Under the pieces are notes generated by a model. That model did not search any database, had not been told where the DNA came from, and saw nothing but the letters and a program-made list of their open reading frames with translations. From NCBI RefSeq assembly GCF_016722785.1, contig NZ_JAEQNE010000008.1, positions 248,001 to 312,000 of the forward strand: 64,000 nt of DNA, in the 5' to 3' direction. Positions 16,619 through 26,453 of this stretch are shown here, piece after piece (the stretch's first letter is position 1; every line of letters starts with the position of its first letter). The stretch comes from Ramlibacter monticola (lineage in GTDB: Bacteria > Pseudomonadota > Gammaproteobacteria > Burkholderiales > Burkholderiaceae_C). The position numbers and the translations under genes were made by a program.

Positions 16619-17557
16619 TCACGGATCGTGATGGCTCGGCCGGGCCCCGGCCCAGTCACCGGCGGCGACCAGCTCGCGCGCGCATTCCGCCAGCGCCACC
16701 CGCACCGCCAGGGCCGCCGGCGAGAGTTCGTCGTCGGACAGGCTGCACAGGGAGTTGAGGCGCCGCACGCGGGCATCGGCGATCTCGGCCAGCTCGAAGG
16801 CCTCCTCCGCGTCCTCGCAGCGCGCCAGCGCGGCGCGCGGCTGGATGGTGGCGCCGAGGCCGGCGCGCACGGCGTCCATCACCAGCGCCAGCGAATCGAT
16901 CTCCATCGGGCGCAGCCGCCGCAGGCGCCGGCCCGAGAAGGCGGCGTCAAGCGTCGCGCGCAGCCCGTGCGGACCGCTGGGCAGGATCAGGGGCAGTTCG
17001 CCGAGCGCGGCGAGGCGGATCTTCGCCGGCAGCGGCTCCCGCTGCCCCTGGCGGGCCCGGATCAAGTACAGCTTCTCCTCCACCAGCGGCGTCACGCTCC
17101 AGCGCCGCCCGGGGTCGGTGTCGAACAGCACCGCCAGATCGAGCTGCCGCGCGTTGAGCATTCCCGAGAGGTGGCCGGACAGGCTCTCCACCATGTGCAG
17201 CCGCACGTCCGGGTAGCGGTCGCGCACCGCGCGCATCAGGGGCAGGCCCAGCACGGAGGCGGTGGTCGGCGCGAGGCCCACGCTGACGCTGCCGGACAGG
17301 CGCGACTGCTGCGCGGCGCGCGCCGCCTCGTCGGCGTGGCGCAGCGCCAGCTGGGCCTGGCGGAAGAAGGCGAGCCCCGCCTCGGTGGGCGCGACGCCCT
17401 TGGAGCTGCGTTGCAGCAGCCGCGTCGCCAGTTCGCCTTCGAGGCGCGCGATCTGCTGGCTCAGCGCCGACTGCACCACCTCGAGGTCGATGGCCGCGCG
17501 GCTCATGCTCCCGAGTTCCACGATCCGCACGAAGTAACGCAGTTGGCGAAGTTCCAT
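16619..17557 (-). CDS. tcuR: LysR-family regulator (TcuR-like)
   Basis: 312 aa. N-terminal winged HTH (MELRQLRYFVRIVELGSMSR at residues 1-20, then QSALSQQIARLEGELATRLL) and a C-terminal type-2 periplasmic-binding-like sensor domain. ATG 17557 chosen because LysR proteins nearly always start three to five residues before the LRYF motif; the frame continues upstream only as a shadow of the dehydrogenase gene. Its position directly before tcuA and on the same strand suggests it controls tcuAB, with a tricarboxylate as inducer. The exact inducer is not shown. Confidence 0.88.
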   Translation of the reverse strand: MELRQLRYFVRIVELGSMSRAAIDLEVVQSALSQQIARLEGELATRLLQRSSKGVAPTEAGLAFFRQAQLALRHADEAARAAQQSRLSGSVSVGLAPTTASVLGLPLMRAVRDRYPDVRLHMVESLSGHLSGMLNARQLDLAVLFDTDPGRRWSVTPLVEEKLYLIRARQGQREPLPAKIRLAALGELPLILPSGPHGLRATLDAAFSGRRLRRLRPMEIDSLALVMDAVRAGLGATIQPRAALARCEDAEEAFELAEIADARVRRLNSLCSLSDDELSPAALAVRVALAECARELVAAGDWAGARPSHHDP

Positions 17558-17631
17558 CGCGGCGAGCGTACACCGGCACCGCCGGGGCAACTGCGCCCGC
17601 GGCCGTGGCTGACAGGGGCGGCGGACCCGCA

Positions 17632-18801
17632 CTAGAAACTGCGCGGCAGCCCGAGCAGGTGCTCGGCGACGTACGCGTAGATCAGGTTGGTCGAGATCGG
17701 CGCCACCTGGTACAGGCGGGTCTCGCGGAACTTGCGCTCCACGTCGTATTCGTGCGCGAAGCCGAAGCCGCCGTGCGTCTGCAGGCAGACGTTGGCGGCT
17801 TCCCAAGAGGCCTTGGCGGCCAGGTACTTGGCCATGTTCGCTTCGCCGCCGCAGGGCTTGTGGGCATCGAACAGCGAGCAGGCCTTGAAGCGCATCAGGT
17901 TGGCCGCCTCGGTCTCGATGTAGGCCTCCGCGATCGGGAAGGCCACGCCCTGGTTCTGCCCGATGGGACGGTTGAAGACCACCCGCTCGCCGGCGTACTT
18001 GCGGGCCTTGTTCACGAACCAGTAGGCGTCGCCGATGCATTCGGCGGCGATCAGCGTGCGCTCGGCATTCAGGCCGTCCAGGATGTACCTGAAGCCCTGC
18101 CCTTCGGTGCCGATCAGGTTCTCCGCCGGGATCTCGAGGTTGTCGAAGAACACCTCGTTGGTCTCGTGGTTCACCATGTTCGGGATCGGCCGCACCGTCA
18201 TGCCACGGCCGATGGCCTGGTGCAGGTCCACCAGGAAGATGCTCATGCCCTCGCTCTTCTTCTTCACCTCGGCCAGCGGCGTGGTGCGCGCCAGCAGGAT
18301 CATCAGGTCGGAGTGCTGGATGCGCGAGATCCACACCTTCTGCCCGTTCACCACGTAGCGGTCGCCCTTCTTCACCGCCGTGGTCTTCAACTGCGTGGTG
18401 TCGGTGCCCGTGGTCGGCTCGGTCACGGCCATGGACTGCAGGCGCAGCTTGCCGCTGGCGATGCCGGGCAGGTACTGCTGCTTCTGGGCGGGCGAGCCGT
18501 GGCGCAGCAGCGTGTTCATGTTGTACATCTGCCCGTGCAGGGCGCCGGAGTTGCCGCCCGAGAAGTTGATCTCCTCCATGATCACGGAGGCCTCCGCCAG
18601 CCCGAGGCCGGAGCCGCCGTAGTCGGAAGGGATCAGCGCGGCCATCCAGCCCGCCTCGGTGAGCGCGTCCACGAAGGCCTCCGGATAGCCGCGCTCGGCG
18701 TCGACCTTCTGCCAGTAGGCGGAGTCGTAGCGGCCGCAGAGGTCGCGCAGGGCCTCGCGGATTTCCTGGTAGGCGTCGGGCGCCGGGATCTGGATGTGCA
18801 T
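17632..18801 (-). CDS. Acyl-CoA dehydrogenase
   Basis: 389 aa, normal for the family. Flavoprotein that introduces a 2,3 double bond in an acyl-CoA and passes electrons to ETF. Family signature SMAVTEPTTGTDTTQLKTTA (middle beta domain) and the C-terminal signature around CLQTHGGFGFAHEYDVER are present. ATG 18801 chosen (MHIQIPAPDAYQEI); the longer frame lacks homology. It begins 37 bp after boxA stops, on the same strand, so it belongs to the box operon; a role in oxidising a box-pathway intermediate or another aromatic-derived acyl-CoA is inferred. Confidence 0.9.
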   Translation of the reverse strand: MHIQIPAPDAYQEIREALRDLCGRYDSAYWQKVDAERGYPEAFVDALTEAGWMAALIPSDYGGSGLGLAEASVIMEEINFSGGNSGALHGQMYNMNTLLRHGSPAQKQQYLPGIASGKLRLQSMAVTEPTTGTDTTQLKTTAVKKGDRYVVNGQKVWISRIQHSDLMILLARTTPLAEVKKKSEGMSIFLVDLHQAIGRGMTVRPIPNMVNHETNEVFFDNLEIPAENLIGTEGQGFRYILDGLNAERTLIAAECIGDAYWFVNKARKYAGERVVFNRPIGQNQGVAFPIAEAYIETEAANLMRFKACSLFDAHKPCGGEANMAKYLAAKASWEAANVCLQTHGGFGFAHEYDVERKFRETRLYQVAPISTNLIYAYVAEHLLGLPRSF

Positions 18802-18838
18802 GGCGGGATTGTGGGCCAGCTCCGATCCCCGCGCAGGG

Positions 18839-20125
18839 TCAATAAGTCTCCAGGTGCAGGCGCCCGTCGCGGCGCAGCGCCGCACCCACGGTGTCCCAGT
18901 CCAGCCCCGCGGCGGCGGCCACGTCGCGCAGCGTCATCACCACGCCCTCTTCCATGGCCTTGAGGCCGCAGACGTAGAAGTACGCGTTGGGGTCGGCGAG
19001 CAGCGGCCCCAGGTCCGCCGCGCGCTCGCGCATCAGGTCCTGCACGTAGCGCCTGGGCTGGCCGGGCACGCGGCTGAAGGCGAGGTTGAGGTCGATGAAG
19101 TCCCTGGGCAGGTTCTGCAGCGGCCCGAAGTAAGGCAGTTCCTCGGGCGTGCGGGCGCCGAAGAAGAGCATCAGCTTGCCGCCTTCGAACTTGCCCGACT
19201 TGCGCAGCCGCCGCCGCCACTCGGTCATGGCCCGCATCGGCGCGCTGCCGGTGCCGGTGCAGATCATCACGATGTGGCTCTTCGGGTGATTGGGCATCAG
19301 GAAGCTGGCGCCGAAGGGCCCGATCACTTCCACCGTGTCGCCCACCTTCAGGTCGCACATGTAGTTGCTGGCCACGCCGCGCACCGGGCGGCCCTCGTGG
19401 TCCTGCAGCACGCGCTTGATGGTCAGCGAGACATTGTTGTAGCCGGGGCGCTCGCCGTTGCGCGCGCTGGCGATGCTGTACTGGCGCGGATGGTGCGGGC
19501 GCCCGTTGCCGTCGACGCCGGGCGGGACGATGGCGATGCTCTGGCCTTCCAGCACCGGGAAGGGCGTGCCGCCGAAGTCCAGCACGATGTGGTGGGTGTC
19601 GTACTCCCGGCCGACCTCCGTGACCCGGTGGTTGCCGGTGACCGTGGCGGCCAGCGTCTTCGCGGGGGCCTTCGGGCCGTAGAGGTTGGTGAACGCATGC
19701 GCGGCCGACCAGGGCGGCACGGTGGCGCCCCAGTCGGCGCTGCGGAAGGTCGAAGCCTCCGGATCGATCTCCGCCGCCGGGGCGCTGCTTCCCGGCGTCG
19801 GCGGCACCTCGACCGGCGCGGCACCGCCGGCGGCCTCGGCGAGTTCCGCCTCGGACAGCGCCTCGGGCAGCGACTCCCAGCCGAACTGCTCCTCCAGCGT
19901 GTACGGCCGCGCCCTGGGCACGGTGCGCCAGTTGTCGATGCTGCCGGTGGGGCACGGCGGGACGCAGGCCATGCACAGGTTGCACAGCGCCGCGTCGACG
20001 ACGTAGTTGAGCGAATCGTGCGTGATCGCCTTGGTGGGGCAGGTCGCCTCGCAGGTGTTGCAGCGGATGCAGATCTCCGGATCGATCAGGTGCTGCTTGA
20101 GGAAGATGACGTCCGATGCATCCAT
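18839..20125 (-). CDS. boxA: Benzoyl-CoA 2,3-epoxidase reductase subunit BoxA
   Basis: 428 aa. FAD iron-sulfur reductase that passes electrons from NADPH to the oxygenase BoxB. N-terminal two-cluster ferredoxin: CIRCNTCEATCP (residues ~19-30) and CNLCMACVPPCP (~48-59); an Ala/Pro-rich linker to residue ~125; C-terminal ferredoxin-NADP reductase module with RQYSIASARNG (flavin), GASFLMPNHPKSHIVMICTGTGSAPMRA split motif GTGSAPMRA (NADP) and YFYVCGLKAMEEGV. Lies 21 bp after boxB. Length and domain order match known BoxA. Confidence 0.95.
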   Translation of the reverse strand: MDASDVIFLKQHLIDPEICIRCNTCEATCPTKAITHDSLNYVVDAALCNLCMACVPPCPTGSIDNWRTVPRARPYTLEEQFGWESLPEALSEAELAEAAGGAAPVEVPPTPGSSAPAAEIDPEASTFRSADWGATVPPWSAAHAFTNLYGPKAPAKTLAATVTGNHRVTEVGREYDTHHIVLDFGGTPFPVLEGQSIAIVPPGVDGNGRPHHPRQYSIASARNGERPGYNNVSLTIKRVLQDHEGRPVRGVASNYMCDLKVGDTVEVIGPFGASFLMPNHPKSHIVMICTGTGSAPMRAMTEWRRRLRKSGKFEGGKLMLFFGARTPEELPYFGPLQNLPRDFIDLNLAFSRVPGQPRRYVQDLMRERAADLGPLLADPNAYFYVCGLKAMEEGVVMTLRDVAAAAGLDWDTVGAALRRDGRLHLETY

Positions 20126-20146
20126 GACTGGCCCCTGCCCCGCCGT

Positions 20147-21574
<1,428 letters not shown>

Positions 21575-21589
21575 GTCTCGCTCCTCGGG

Positions 21590-23257
21590 TCAGACGCGGT
21601 TGAAATCGAAGGCGGCGCGGTCGCCCTTGCCGTACACCTTGAGGGCACCCTTCTCGCCCACGGCATTGGGGCGCTGGAAGATCCAGTTCTGCCAGGCGGT
21701 GAGCCGGCCGAAGATGCGGGTGAACATGGTCTCGGGGCCGTTGAAGCGCAGGTTCGCCTCCATGCCGGTGAGCGCATCGGGGCTCATCGCGACGCGTTCC
21801 TCGATCGCGAGGCGGATCTCGTCGGGCCAGTCGATGTCGTCGGGGTTGCTCGTCACGAGGCCGAGCGCGAAGGCGGAGGCGGCGTCCAGCGGCTCGCCGG
21901 CTCGCGCGCGCACCGCGGCCAGCGCCGGCGCCTCGTCGTAGAAGCGGCGGCCCAGGCGGCTCTGGCCGGTGGCCATGGGGTAGAGGCCGAAGTTCGTCTC
22001 GGCGACCTCGATCGTCGGCGCCGACGAGGGATCGTCCGGCAGCGCCAGCTGGTAGCTGCGGTCGCAGGCCAGCGCCAGCTCCAGCAGGCTGCCCACGAAG
22101 CAGGAGCCCTGCTCGATCAGGGCGAACAGGCTGCGGCTGGAAACGTCGAGGCGGCTGAAGGTGCGGCGCAGGTAGCCGACGGTCTCGCGCACGAACCAGT
22201 GGCCCCCGTGGGCCAGCAGCGCGGCGTCCATGGAGCGCACGTGCTCCGCCTTGCCCTCAGTCCTGAGCAGCCAGGTGCCGATGTCCGGCTCGTTGGTGCG
22301 CAGCAGGAGGATCGCGTCCTCCAGTTCGCGCGCGAGCCGCAGCGGGTACCAGGCCGCGCCCTGCGCCTCGATGGCTGCGATCTCGCCCTCCACCGGCGCG
22401 GCGGGCGCCTTCACCGTGAGGGTCGCGATGCGGCGGGCGCGGTCGATCTCCACGTTCACGGCGGAGTAGCGCAGCGCGTCGGCTTCGATGGTGCGCTCCA
22501 GCGGGGTCAGTTCCACACCCCTGGCGCCGGCAGGCCGGTCGCTGCCCTCGGCGAGCTGCAGCGCACGCTCCTGCACGCGGGCGGCGAACTGCGCCGGCCG
22601 CACCACCTCGTCGACCAGGCGCCAGTCCACCGCCTTCTGGCCGCGCACCCCTTCGGCGGTGGTGCAGAAGATGTCGGCCAGGTCGTGCCGCACGTGGCGC
22701 TTGTCGGTGACCCGCGTGAGGCCGCCGGTGCCGGGCAGCACGCCCAGCAGGGGCACCTCGGGCAGGCTCACGGCGCTGTTGCGGTCGTCGACCAGGATGA
22801 TCTCGTCGCAGGCGAGCGCCAGCTCGTAGCCGCCGCCGGCGCAGGCGCCGTTCACCGCGGCCAGGAACTTGAGGCCGCTGTAGCGCGACGAGTCTTCCAG
22901 CCCGTTGCGGGTCTCGTTGGTGAACTTGCAGAAGTTCACCTTCCAGGCATGGCTGGACAGGCCCAGCATGAAGATGTTGGCGCCGGAGCAGAACACCTTG
23001 TCGCGGGCGCTCGTCAAGACCACCGTGCGCACCTCGGGGTGCTCGAAGCGGATGCGGTTGACGGCGTCGTTCAGCTCGATGTCGACGCCGAGGTCGTAGC
23101 TATTGAGCTTGAGCTTGTAGCCGGGGCGCAGGCCGGCGTTCTCGTCGAAGTCGGCGACCAGTCGGGCGACCGCCCCTTCGAAGGACAGTTTCCAGTGGCG
23201 GTACCGGGAGGGATGCGTCTGGTAATCGACCGGGGTGTCGGGGGCGGGGAGGGACAA
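21590..23257 (-). CDS. boxC: 2,3-Epoxybenzoyl-CoA dihydrolase BoxC
   Basis: 555 aa from TTG 23257. Crotonase-superfamily enzyme that opens the epoxide ring of BoxB product to 3,4-dehydroadipyl-CoA semialdehyde and formate. Two enoyl-CoA hydratase-like modules: first with KVFCSGANIFMLGLSSHAW and NGACAGGGYELALACDEI, second with the GSCFVGSLLELALACDRSY region. Start: TTG 23257 has GGAGAAG at good spacing and gives the usual short N-terminus before PVDYQTHPSRYRHWKLSFEG; ATG 23302 is the alternative but has no ribosome site and sits inside an FNR-like palindrome close to a predicted promoter. First gene of boxCBA-acd. No benzoate-CoA ligase or boxR is in the window. Confidence 0.93.
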   Translation of the reverse strand: MSLPAPDTPVDYQTHPSRYRHWKLSFEGAVARLVADFDENAGLRPGYKLKLNSYDLGVDIELNDAVNRIRFEHPEVRTVVLTSARDKVFCSGANIFMLGLSSHAWKVNFCKFTNETRNGLEDSSRYSGLKFLAAVNGACAGGGYELALACDEIILVDDRNSAVSLPEVPLLGVLPGTGGLTRVTDKRHVRHDLADIFCTTAEGVRGQKAVDWRLVDEVVRPAQFAARVQERALQLAEGSDRPAGARGVELTPLERTIEADALRYSAVNVEIDRARRIATLTVKAPAAPVEGEIAAIEAQGAAWYPLRLARELEDAILLLRTNEPDIGTWLLRTEGKAEHVRSMDAALLAHGGHWFVRETVGYLRRTFSRLDVSSRSLFALIEQGSCFVGSLLELALACDRSYQLALPDDPSSAPTIEVAETNFGLYPMATGQSRLGRRFYDEAPALAAVRARAGEPLDAASAFALGLVTSNPDDIDWPDEIRLAIEERVAMSPDALTGMEANLRFNGPETMFTRIFGRLTAWQNWIFQRPNAVGEKGALKVYGKGDRAAFDFNRV

Positions 23258-23291
23258 GGGCTTCTCCGGTTGCTGCTGCACCAAAATGCTT

Positions 23292-23342
23292 TTGATCTGC
23301 ATCAAGAAAACGCAGCATAGTGCACATTGGCATCCGGAACAA
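23292..23342 (-). promoter_or_regulatory. Promoter and FNR/Anr-like box of the box operon
   Basis: On the minus strand, TTGTTC (23342-23337), 17 bp spacer, TATGCT (23319-23314) form a good sigma70 promoter; transcription would begin near 23307. A perfect TTGAT-GCAG-ATCAA (23305-23292, matching the FNR half-site rule TTGAT-N4-ATCAA) lies at about +2 to +15, where binding would repress. A TGCA element (23321-23324 region) overlaps the spacer and may bind a BoxR-type repressor. A further palindrome CTAGGGTTTACCCTAG-like sequence lies upstream at 23356-23372. Function inferred. Confidence 0.5.
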
Positions 23343-23384
23343 GCAGTTTGGTGCCTAGGGGTTTACCCTAGACAAAGCACCCGG

Positions 23385-24020
23385 TCAGGCATCCTCGAGC
23401 AGGTGGCGCAGCTTGACGAAGGCGAGCGCCGCCATCACCGCATCGCTCAGGGCGTCGTGCGCCGACTCCATGGGCAGGTCCAGCGCCTTCATCATGGTGG
23501 CGAAGCGCAGGTCGATCTGCGCCGGCTCCTGGTACGGCGGCAGCTGTCGCCGCTTCCAGTCGTAGAACATCGCCGAGACCTCGAACCTGCGCTGCGGCAG
23601 GCCCATCCCCAGCAGCGGGAAGATGGCGCGGTGGATCATCGCCAGGTCGAACTCGAGGTAGTAGCCCACGAGCGGCCGGCTGCCGATGAAGCGCATCAGC
23701 GCCATCATGGCCTCGTCGGAATCCAGGCCCTCCTGCACGTCGCGTTCGCGCAGGCCGTGCACGCGCGCGCTGTCCGCCGAGATGCGGCGCCGGCTCGGGC
23801 GCACCAGCAGTTCCAGCCGCTCGCTGGTGAGGATGCGGTCGCCGACGATGCGCACCGCGCCGACGGAGATGATCTCGTCGCGGTGCACGTTGAGGCCCGT
23901 GGTCTCGCAATCGAGCGCCACCCACTCGCCGGGCGGCGGCGCATCCCACATGAACCGGAAGCGCTCGTCCCCCAAGTGGTAGAGCATCCACTCGCGCTTC
24001 AGCGCGCCCAGCCAGGTCAA
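23385..24020 (-). CDS. 3'-5' exonuclease (DnaQ-like, DEDDh)
   Basis: 211 aa. DEDDh exonuclease of the DNA polymerase III epsilon type: motif ExoI DCETTGLN near residue 37, ExoII with GYYLEFDLAMIHRA, and ExoIII HDALSDAVMAA with the catalytic His. A 35-residue N-terminal stretch precedes the domain. The stop of the DUF294 gene upstream lies 91 bp before the start. The pair exonuclease + DUF294 next to an acetate/solute symporter is a recurrent proteobacterial neighbourhood; it suggests turnover of a nucleotide signal or second messenger, but the substrate is not known. Confidence 0.9.
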   Translation of the reverse strand: MTWLGALKREWMLYHLGDERFRFMWDAPPPGEWVALDCETTGLNVHRDEIISVGAVRIVGDRILTSERLELLVRPSRRRISADSARVHGLRERDVQEGLDSDEAMMALMRFIGSRPLVGYYLEFDLAMIHRAIFPLLGMGLPQRRFEVSAMFYDWKRRQLPPYQEPAQIDLRFATMMKALDLPMESAHDALSDAVMAALAFVKLRHLLEDA

Positions 24021-24111
24021 TGGATATCCTCCCCCAGGCTCCGCACCGCGTGCTCCGCCTCCCCCCTCCGCAAGCGGAGGGGGCGAGCGCCTTCGGGCGG
24101 CCGTGCGGCGC

Positions 24112-25929
24112 TCACAGCATGTCCAGCCGGTAGCGGTGCCGCAGCATCGCCTGGAAGCGCTTGACCGCGGCCAGCGCGTCCTTCAGCAGGTCGCGCTGCA
24201 GGCTGGTGAGCGACTCGACGTGGATCAGGCGGCCGTTGCTCCCGCCCCTGGCATCCAGCCCGGCCTGCAGCTTGAGGCCCATGAAGAAGTGCAGGCTGTC
24301 CACCAGCTCCGCGCCCACGCCGCGCGGCAGCCGACCCATCGCGCACAGCGCCTCGATGCGCTCCACCGTGCCGGTGCAGGCCAGCCGCGCCTCGAAGGCG
24401 AGGCTGCGCACGCCGTGCACCAGCGGGAAGATGCCGGCCTTCTTCAGGTCCAGCGCCTTGTCGCCGTCGCCGAGGAAGAACAGGCGGTTCCACCAGCCGC
24501 TTTCCTGCTCGAAGGCGTCGATCGCCGCGGCGAAGCGCGCGAGCAGCGCGTCGCTGTCGGAGAGCAGCCGGTCGACCTCGGCGCGCACCTGCGCGAGCAG
24601 CGCGGCGTCGCCGCACACGGGGCGCGCATCGATGAAGATCGCCAGCGCGATCAGGCTTTCGGCGTCCGGCATCAGCAGCCAGCGCCGCACCATCTGGCCG
24701 AAGGCCTCGGCCGGCTGGCGCCACTGCGGGTTGCTGATCATGATGCGCCCCGGGCATTCGGGGTAGCCGAAGGAGGTGAGCGCGTCGGAGAACCGCTGGC
24801 AGATCGCGGCCAGGTCGTGCGGGCAGTCGTAGCCGTCCCGCAGCACCAGGCCGTTGTCCTGGTCCGTCTTGAGGAGCTGCTCGCCGCGGCCCTCGCTGCC
24901 CATCACGAACAAACAGCTGTTCTCGAACAGGTCCTGCGGCGCGATGAGCGCCCAGGCCCGCTCGAACAGCTTGGCATTGAGCTCGCCCACCAGGCGCGCG
25001 ATGGCGCCGGCCTTGGCGCCGCCGCGCCACAGCAGCGCGGTCAGGCGCGTCACCTGCTCCGCCGCGCGGGCGAGCGCGGCGAGGTCCTCGGCCTGCACGA
25101 TCTGCACCGTGATCAGGTAGGAGTGGTTGGAGAGGAAACTCAGGAGGTCCAGCTGCTCCAGGAAGCCGACGACGCGCTCGCCGTCCATCACCACGAGCCG
25201 GTGCACCTGGTGCCGGATCATCAGCGCCAGCGCCTCCACGAGCGAATCCTGCGGCCGCACCGTCACCAGCTCGAAGGTGGCGAAGTCGCGCACCGGCAGC
25301 CGCTCCAGCGGCGTGCCCTGCAGCACCGCGCGCTGCAGGCCGGTGGTGGTGAACACGCCCGTGCGCGGCGGCTGCGCGCGGGCGTCGCGCACCAGCACGT
25401 TGCCGGTGTGCCGCGCCTGGAACACCTTCACCACCGAGACGATGTCGTCGTCGGCGTCGACGGCGTGGGCGGTCCGCAGGTAGGCCTCGCCCACCCGTCC
25501 CAGCGCCAGCGACTGGCGCTCCTGCGCGACGGCCTGCTCGGCGATCGCATTGAGCTTCTGCGACAGGTCCGCGAACAGCAGCGCGCCGAAGGTGGCGTTG
25601 CGCGAGATCAGCTCGCTCACCGCCTGCCGCGCGACGAGGTGCACCAGCACCTCCTCCTGCGCCACGAAGCGGCTGCTCGCCTTGCCCGCCACCAGGGCGC
25701 GGCCGTCGAAGCAGTCGTCGGGCCCGTAGCTCGCCACGCACTCGTCGCCGTCGAACTGCTGCACGCGGCCCTTGATCACCACGAACAGGTGGGCCGGCTC
25801 CACGCCGGGCGCGAGCAGCGTCGCGCCTTCGCGGAAGTAGCCGACGTCGACATGGTCCCGCACGAGGCGCTGTTCGTCGGCGGACAGGCAGTCGAAGGGA
25901 GAGACGGAGAAATCGAAGGAGGCGGGCAC
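24112..25929 (-). CDS. DUF294 nucleotidyltransferase-like protein with cNMP-binding and CBS domains
   Basis: 605 aa soluble signalling protein. Order: cyclic-nucleotide-binding domain (residues ~15-130, FREGATLLAPGVEPAHLFVVIKGRVQQF), CBS pair (~155-285, with VRDFATFELVTVRPQDSLVEAL and HQVHRLVVMDGERVVGFL), DUF294 nucleotidyltransferase-like domain (~310-450, MGSEGRGEQLLKTDQDNGLVL, matching the G-S-x(n)-D-x-D pattern) and C-terminal DUF294_C helical domain. Divergently transcribed from DUF485-actP, 152 bp apart, and followed by the exonuclease; probable regulator of acetate or carboxylate uptake by ligand sensing. Catalytic activity is unproven. Confidence 0.9.
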   Translation of the reverse strand: MPASFDFSVSPFDCLSADEQRLVRDHVDVGYFREGATLLAPGVEPAHLFVVIKGRVQQFDGDECVASYGPDDCFDGRALVAGKASSRFVAQEEVLVHLVARQAVSELISRNATFGALLFADLSQKLNAIAEQAVAQERQSLALGRVGEAYLRTAHAVDADDDIVSVVKVFQARHTGNVLVRDARAQPPRTGVFTTTGLQRAVLQGTPLERLPVRDFATFELVTVRPQDSLVEALALMIRHQVHRLVVMDGERVVGFLEQLDLLSFLSNHSYLITVQIVQAEDLAALARAAEQVTRLTALLWRGGAKAGAIARLVGELNAKLFERAWALIAPQDLFENSCLFVMGSEGRGEQLLKTDQDNGLVLRDGYDCPHDLAAICQRFSDALTSFGYPECPGRIMISNPQWRQPAEAFGQMVRRWLLMPDAESLIALAIFIDARPVCGDAALLAQVRAEVDRLLSDSDALLARFAAAIDAFEQESGWWNRLFFLGDGDKALDLKKAGIFPLVHGVRSLAFEARLACTGTVERIEALCAMGRLPRGVGAELVDSLHFFMGLKLQAGLDARGGSNGRLIHVESLTSLQRDLLKDALAAVKRFQAMLRHRYRLDML

Positions 25930-25990
25930 GGGATCCGATCATCGCGATTCACGCCGCGCGGCGCTTGCGCTGGCTCAATCGCCCCGCGGC

Positions 25991-26034
25991 GTCAGATTGG
26001 CGTCAGACGTGCAGGCCGGTCAGATACGGGTCAG
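25991..26034 (+). promoter_or_regulatory. Four GTCAG direct repeats upstream of DUF485-actP
   Basis: GTCAG at 25991, 26002, 26019 and 26030: two pairs, each spaced 11 bp, with 17 bp between the inner copies. One-turn-spaced direct repeats are the pattern bound by OmpR/PhoB-type response regulators. The array is 48-91 bp upstream of GTG 26082 and also in the divergent promoter region of the DUF294 gene. The binding protein is not identified in this window. Confidence 0.5.
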
Positions 26035-26081
26035 CCTCGGTCCCGACACTCGCCGCCTCGGCCAATGAAAAGGGGACAAGT

Positions 26082-26453
26082 GTGAGTGAGACAGCAATCG
26101 CCCGGGGCATGCCCGGTGCCAACAAGGGCAAAGCGCAGTCGCCGCGCCTCGACGACGTGACGGAGCGCATCCGCGCCAACCCCAAGTACCAGGAACTGCG
26201 GCGCAAGCGCAATGGCTTCGGCTGGGCGCTGACGGCGGCGATGCTGGTCGTGTACTACGGCTACATCTCGCTGATCGCGTTCAACAAGCCCTTCCTGTCG
26301 CAGCCGATCGGCTCCGGCGTGACCACCCTCGGCGTGCCGATCGGCATGGGCGTGATCATCTTCACCATCCTCATCACGGGCTTCTACGTGCGCCGTGCCA
26401 ACAACGAATACGATGCGCTGACGCGCGCCATCCTCGAGGAAGAAGTCAAGTGA
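26082..26453 (+). CDS. DUF485 membrane protein, partner of ActP
   Basis: 123 aa. Two transmembrane helices (ALTAAMLVVYYGYISLIAF and GVIIFTILITGFYVRRA) after a ~55-residue polar N-terminus containing RIRANPKYQELRRKRNGFGW, the DUF485/YjcH signature. DUF485 proteins are encoded with acetate permease in many bacteria and are thought to assist it. GTG 26082 behind AAGGGGACAAG; the open frame before it lacks a ribosome site. The stop overlaps the actP start by 4 bp, so both are coupled. Confidence 0.92.
   Translation: MSETAIARGMPGANKGKAQSPRLDDVTERIRANPKYQELRRKRNGFGWALTAAMLVVYYGYISLIAFNKPFLSQPIGSGVTTLGVPIGMGVIIFTILITGFYVRRANNEYDALTRAILEEEVK

Noticed and set aside
23321..23324. TGCA element as a BoxR operator
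   Set aside because: Too short to count as evidence alone; kept only as a possibility in the promoter entry.
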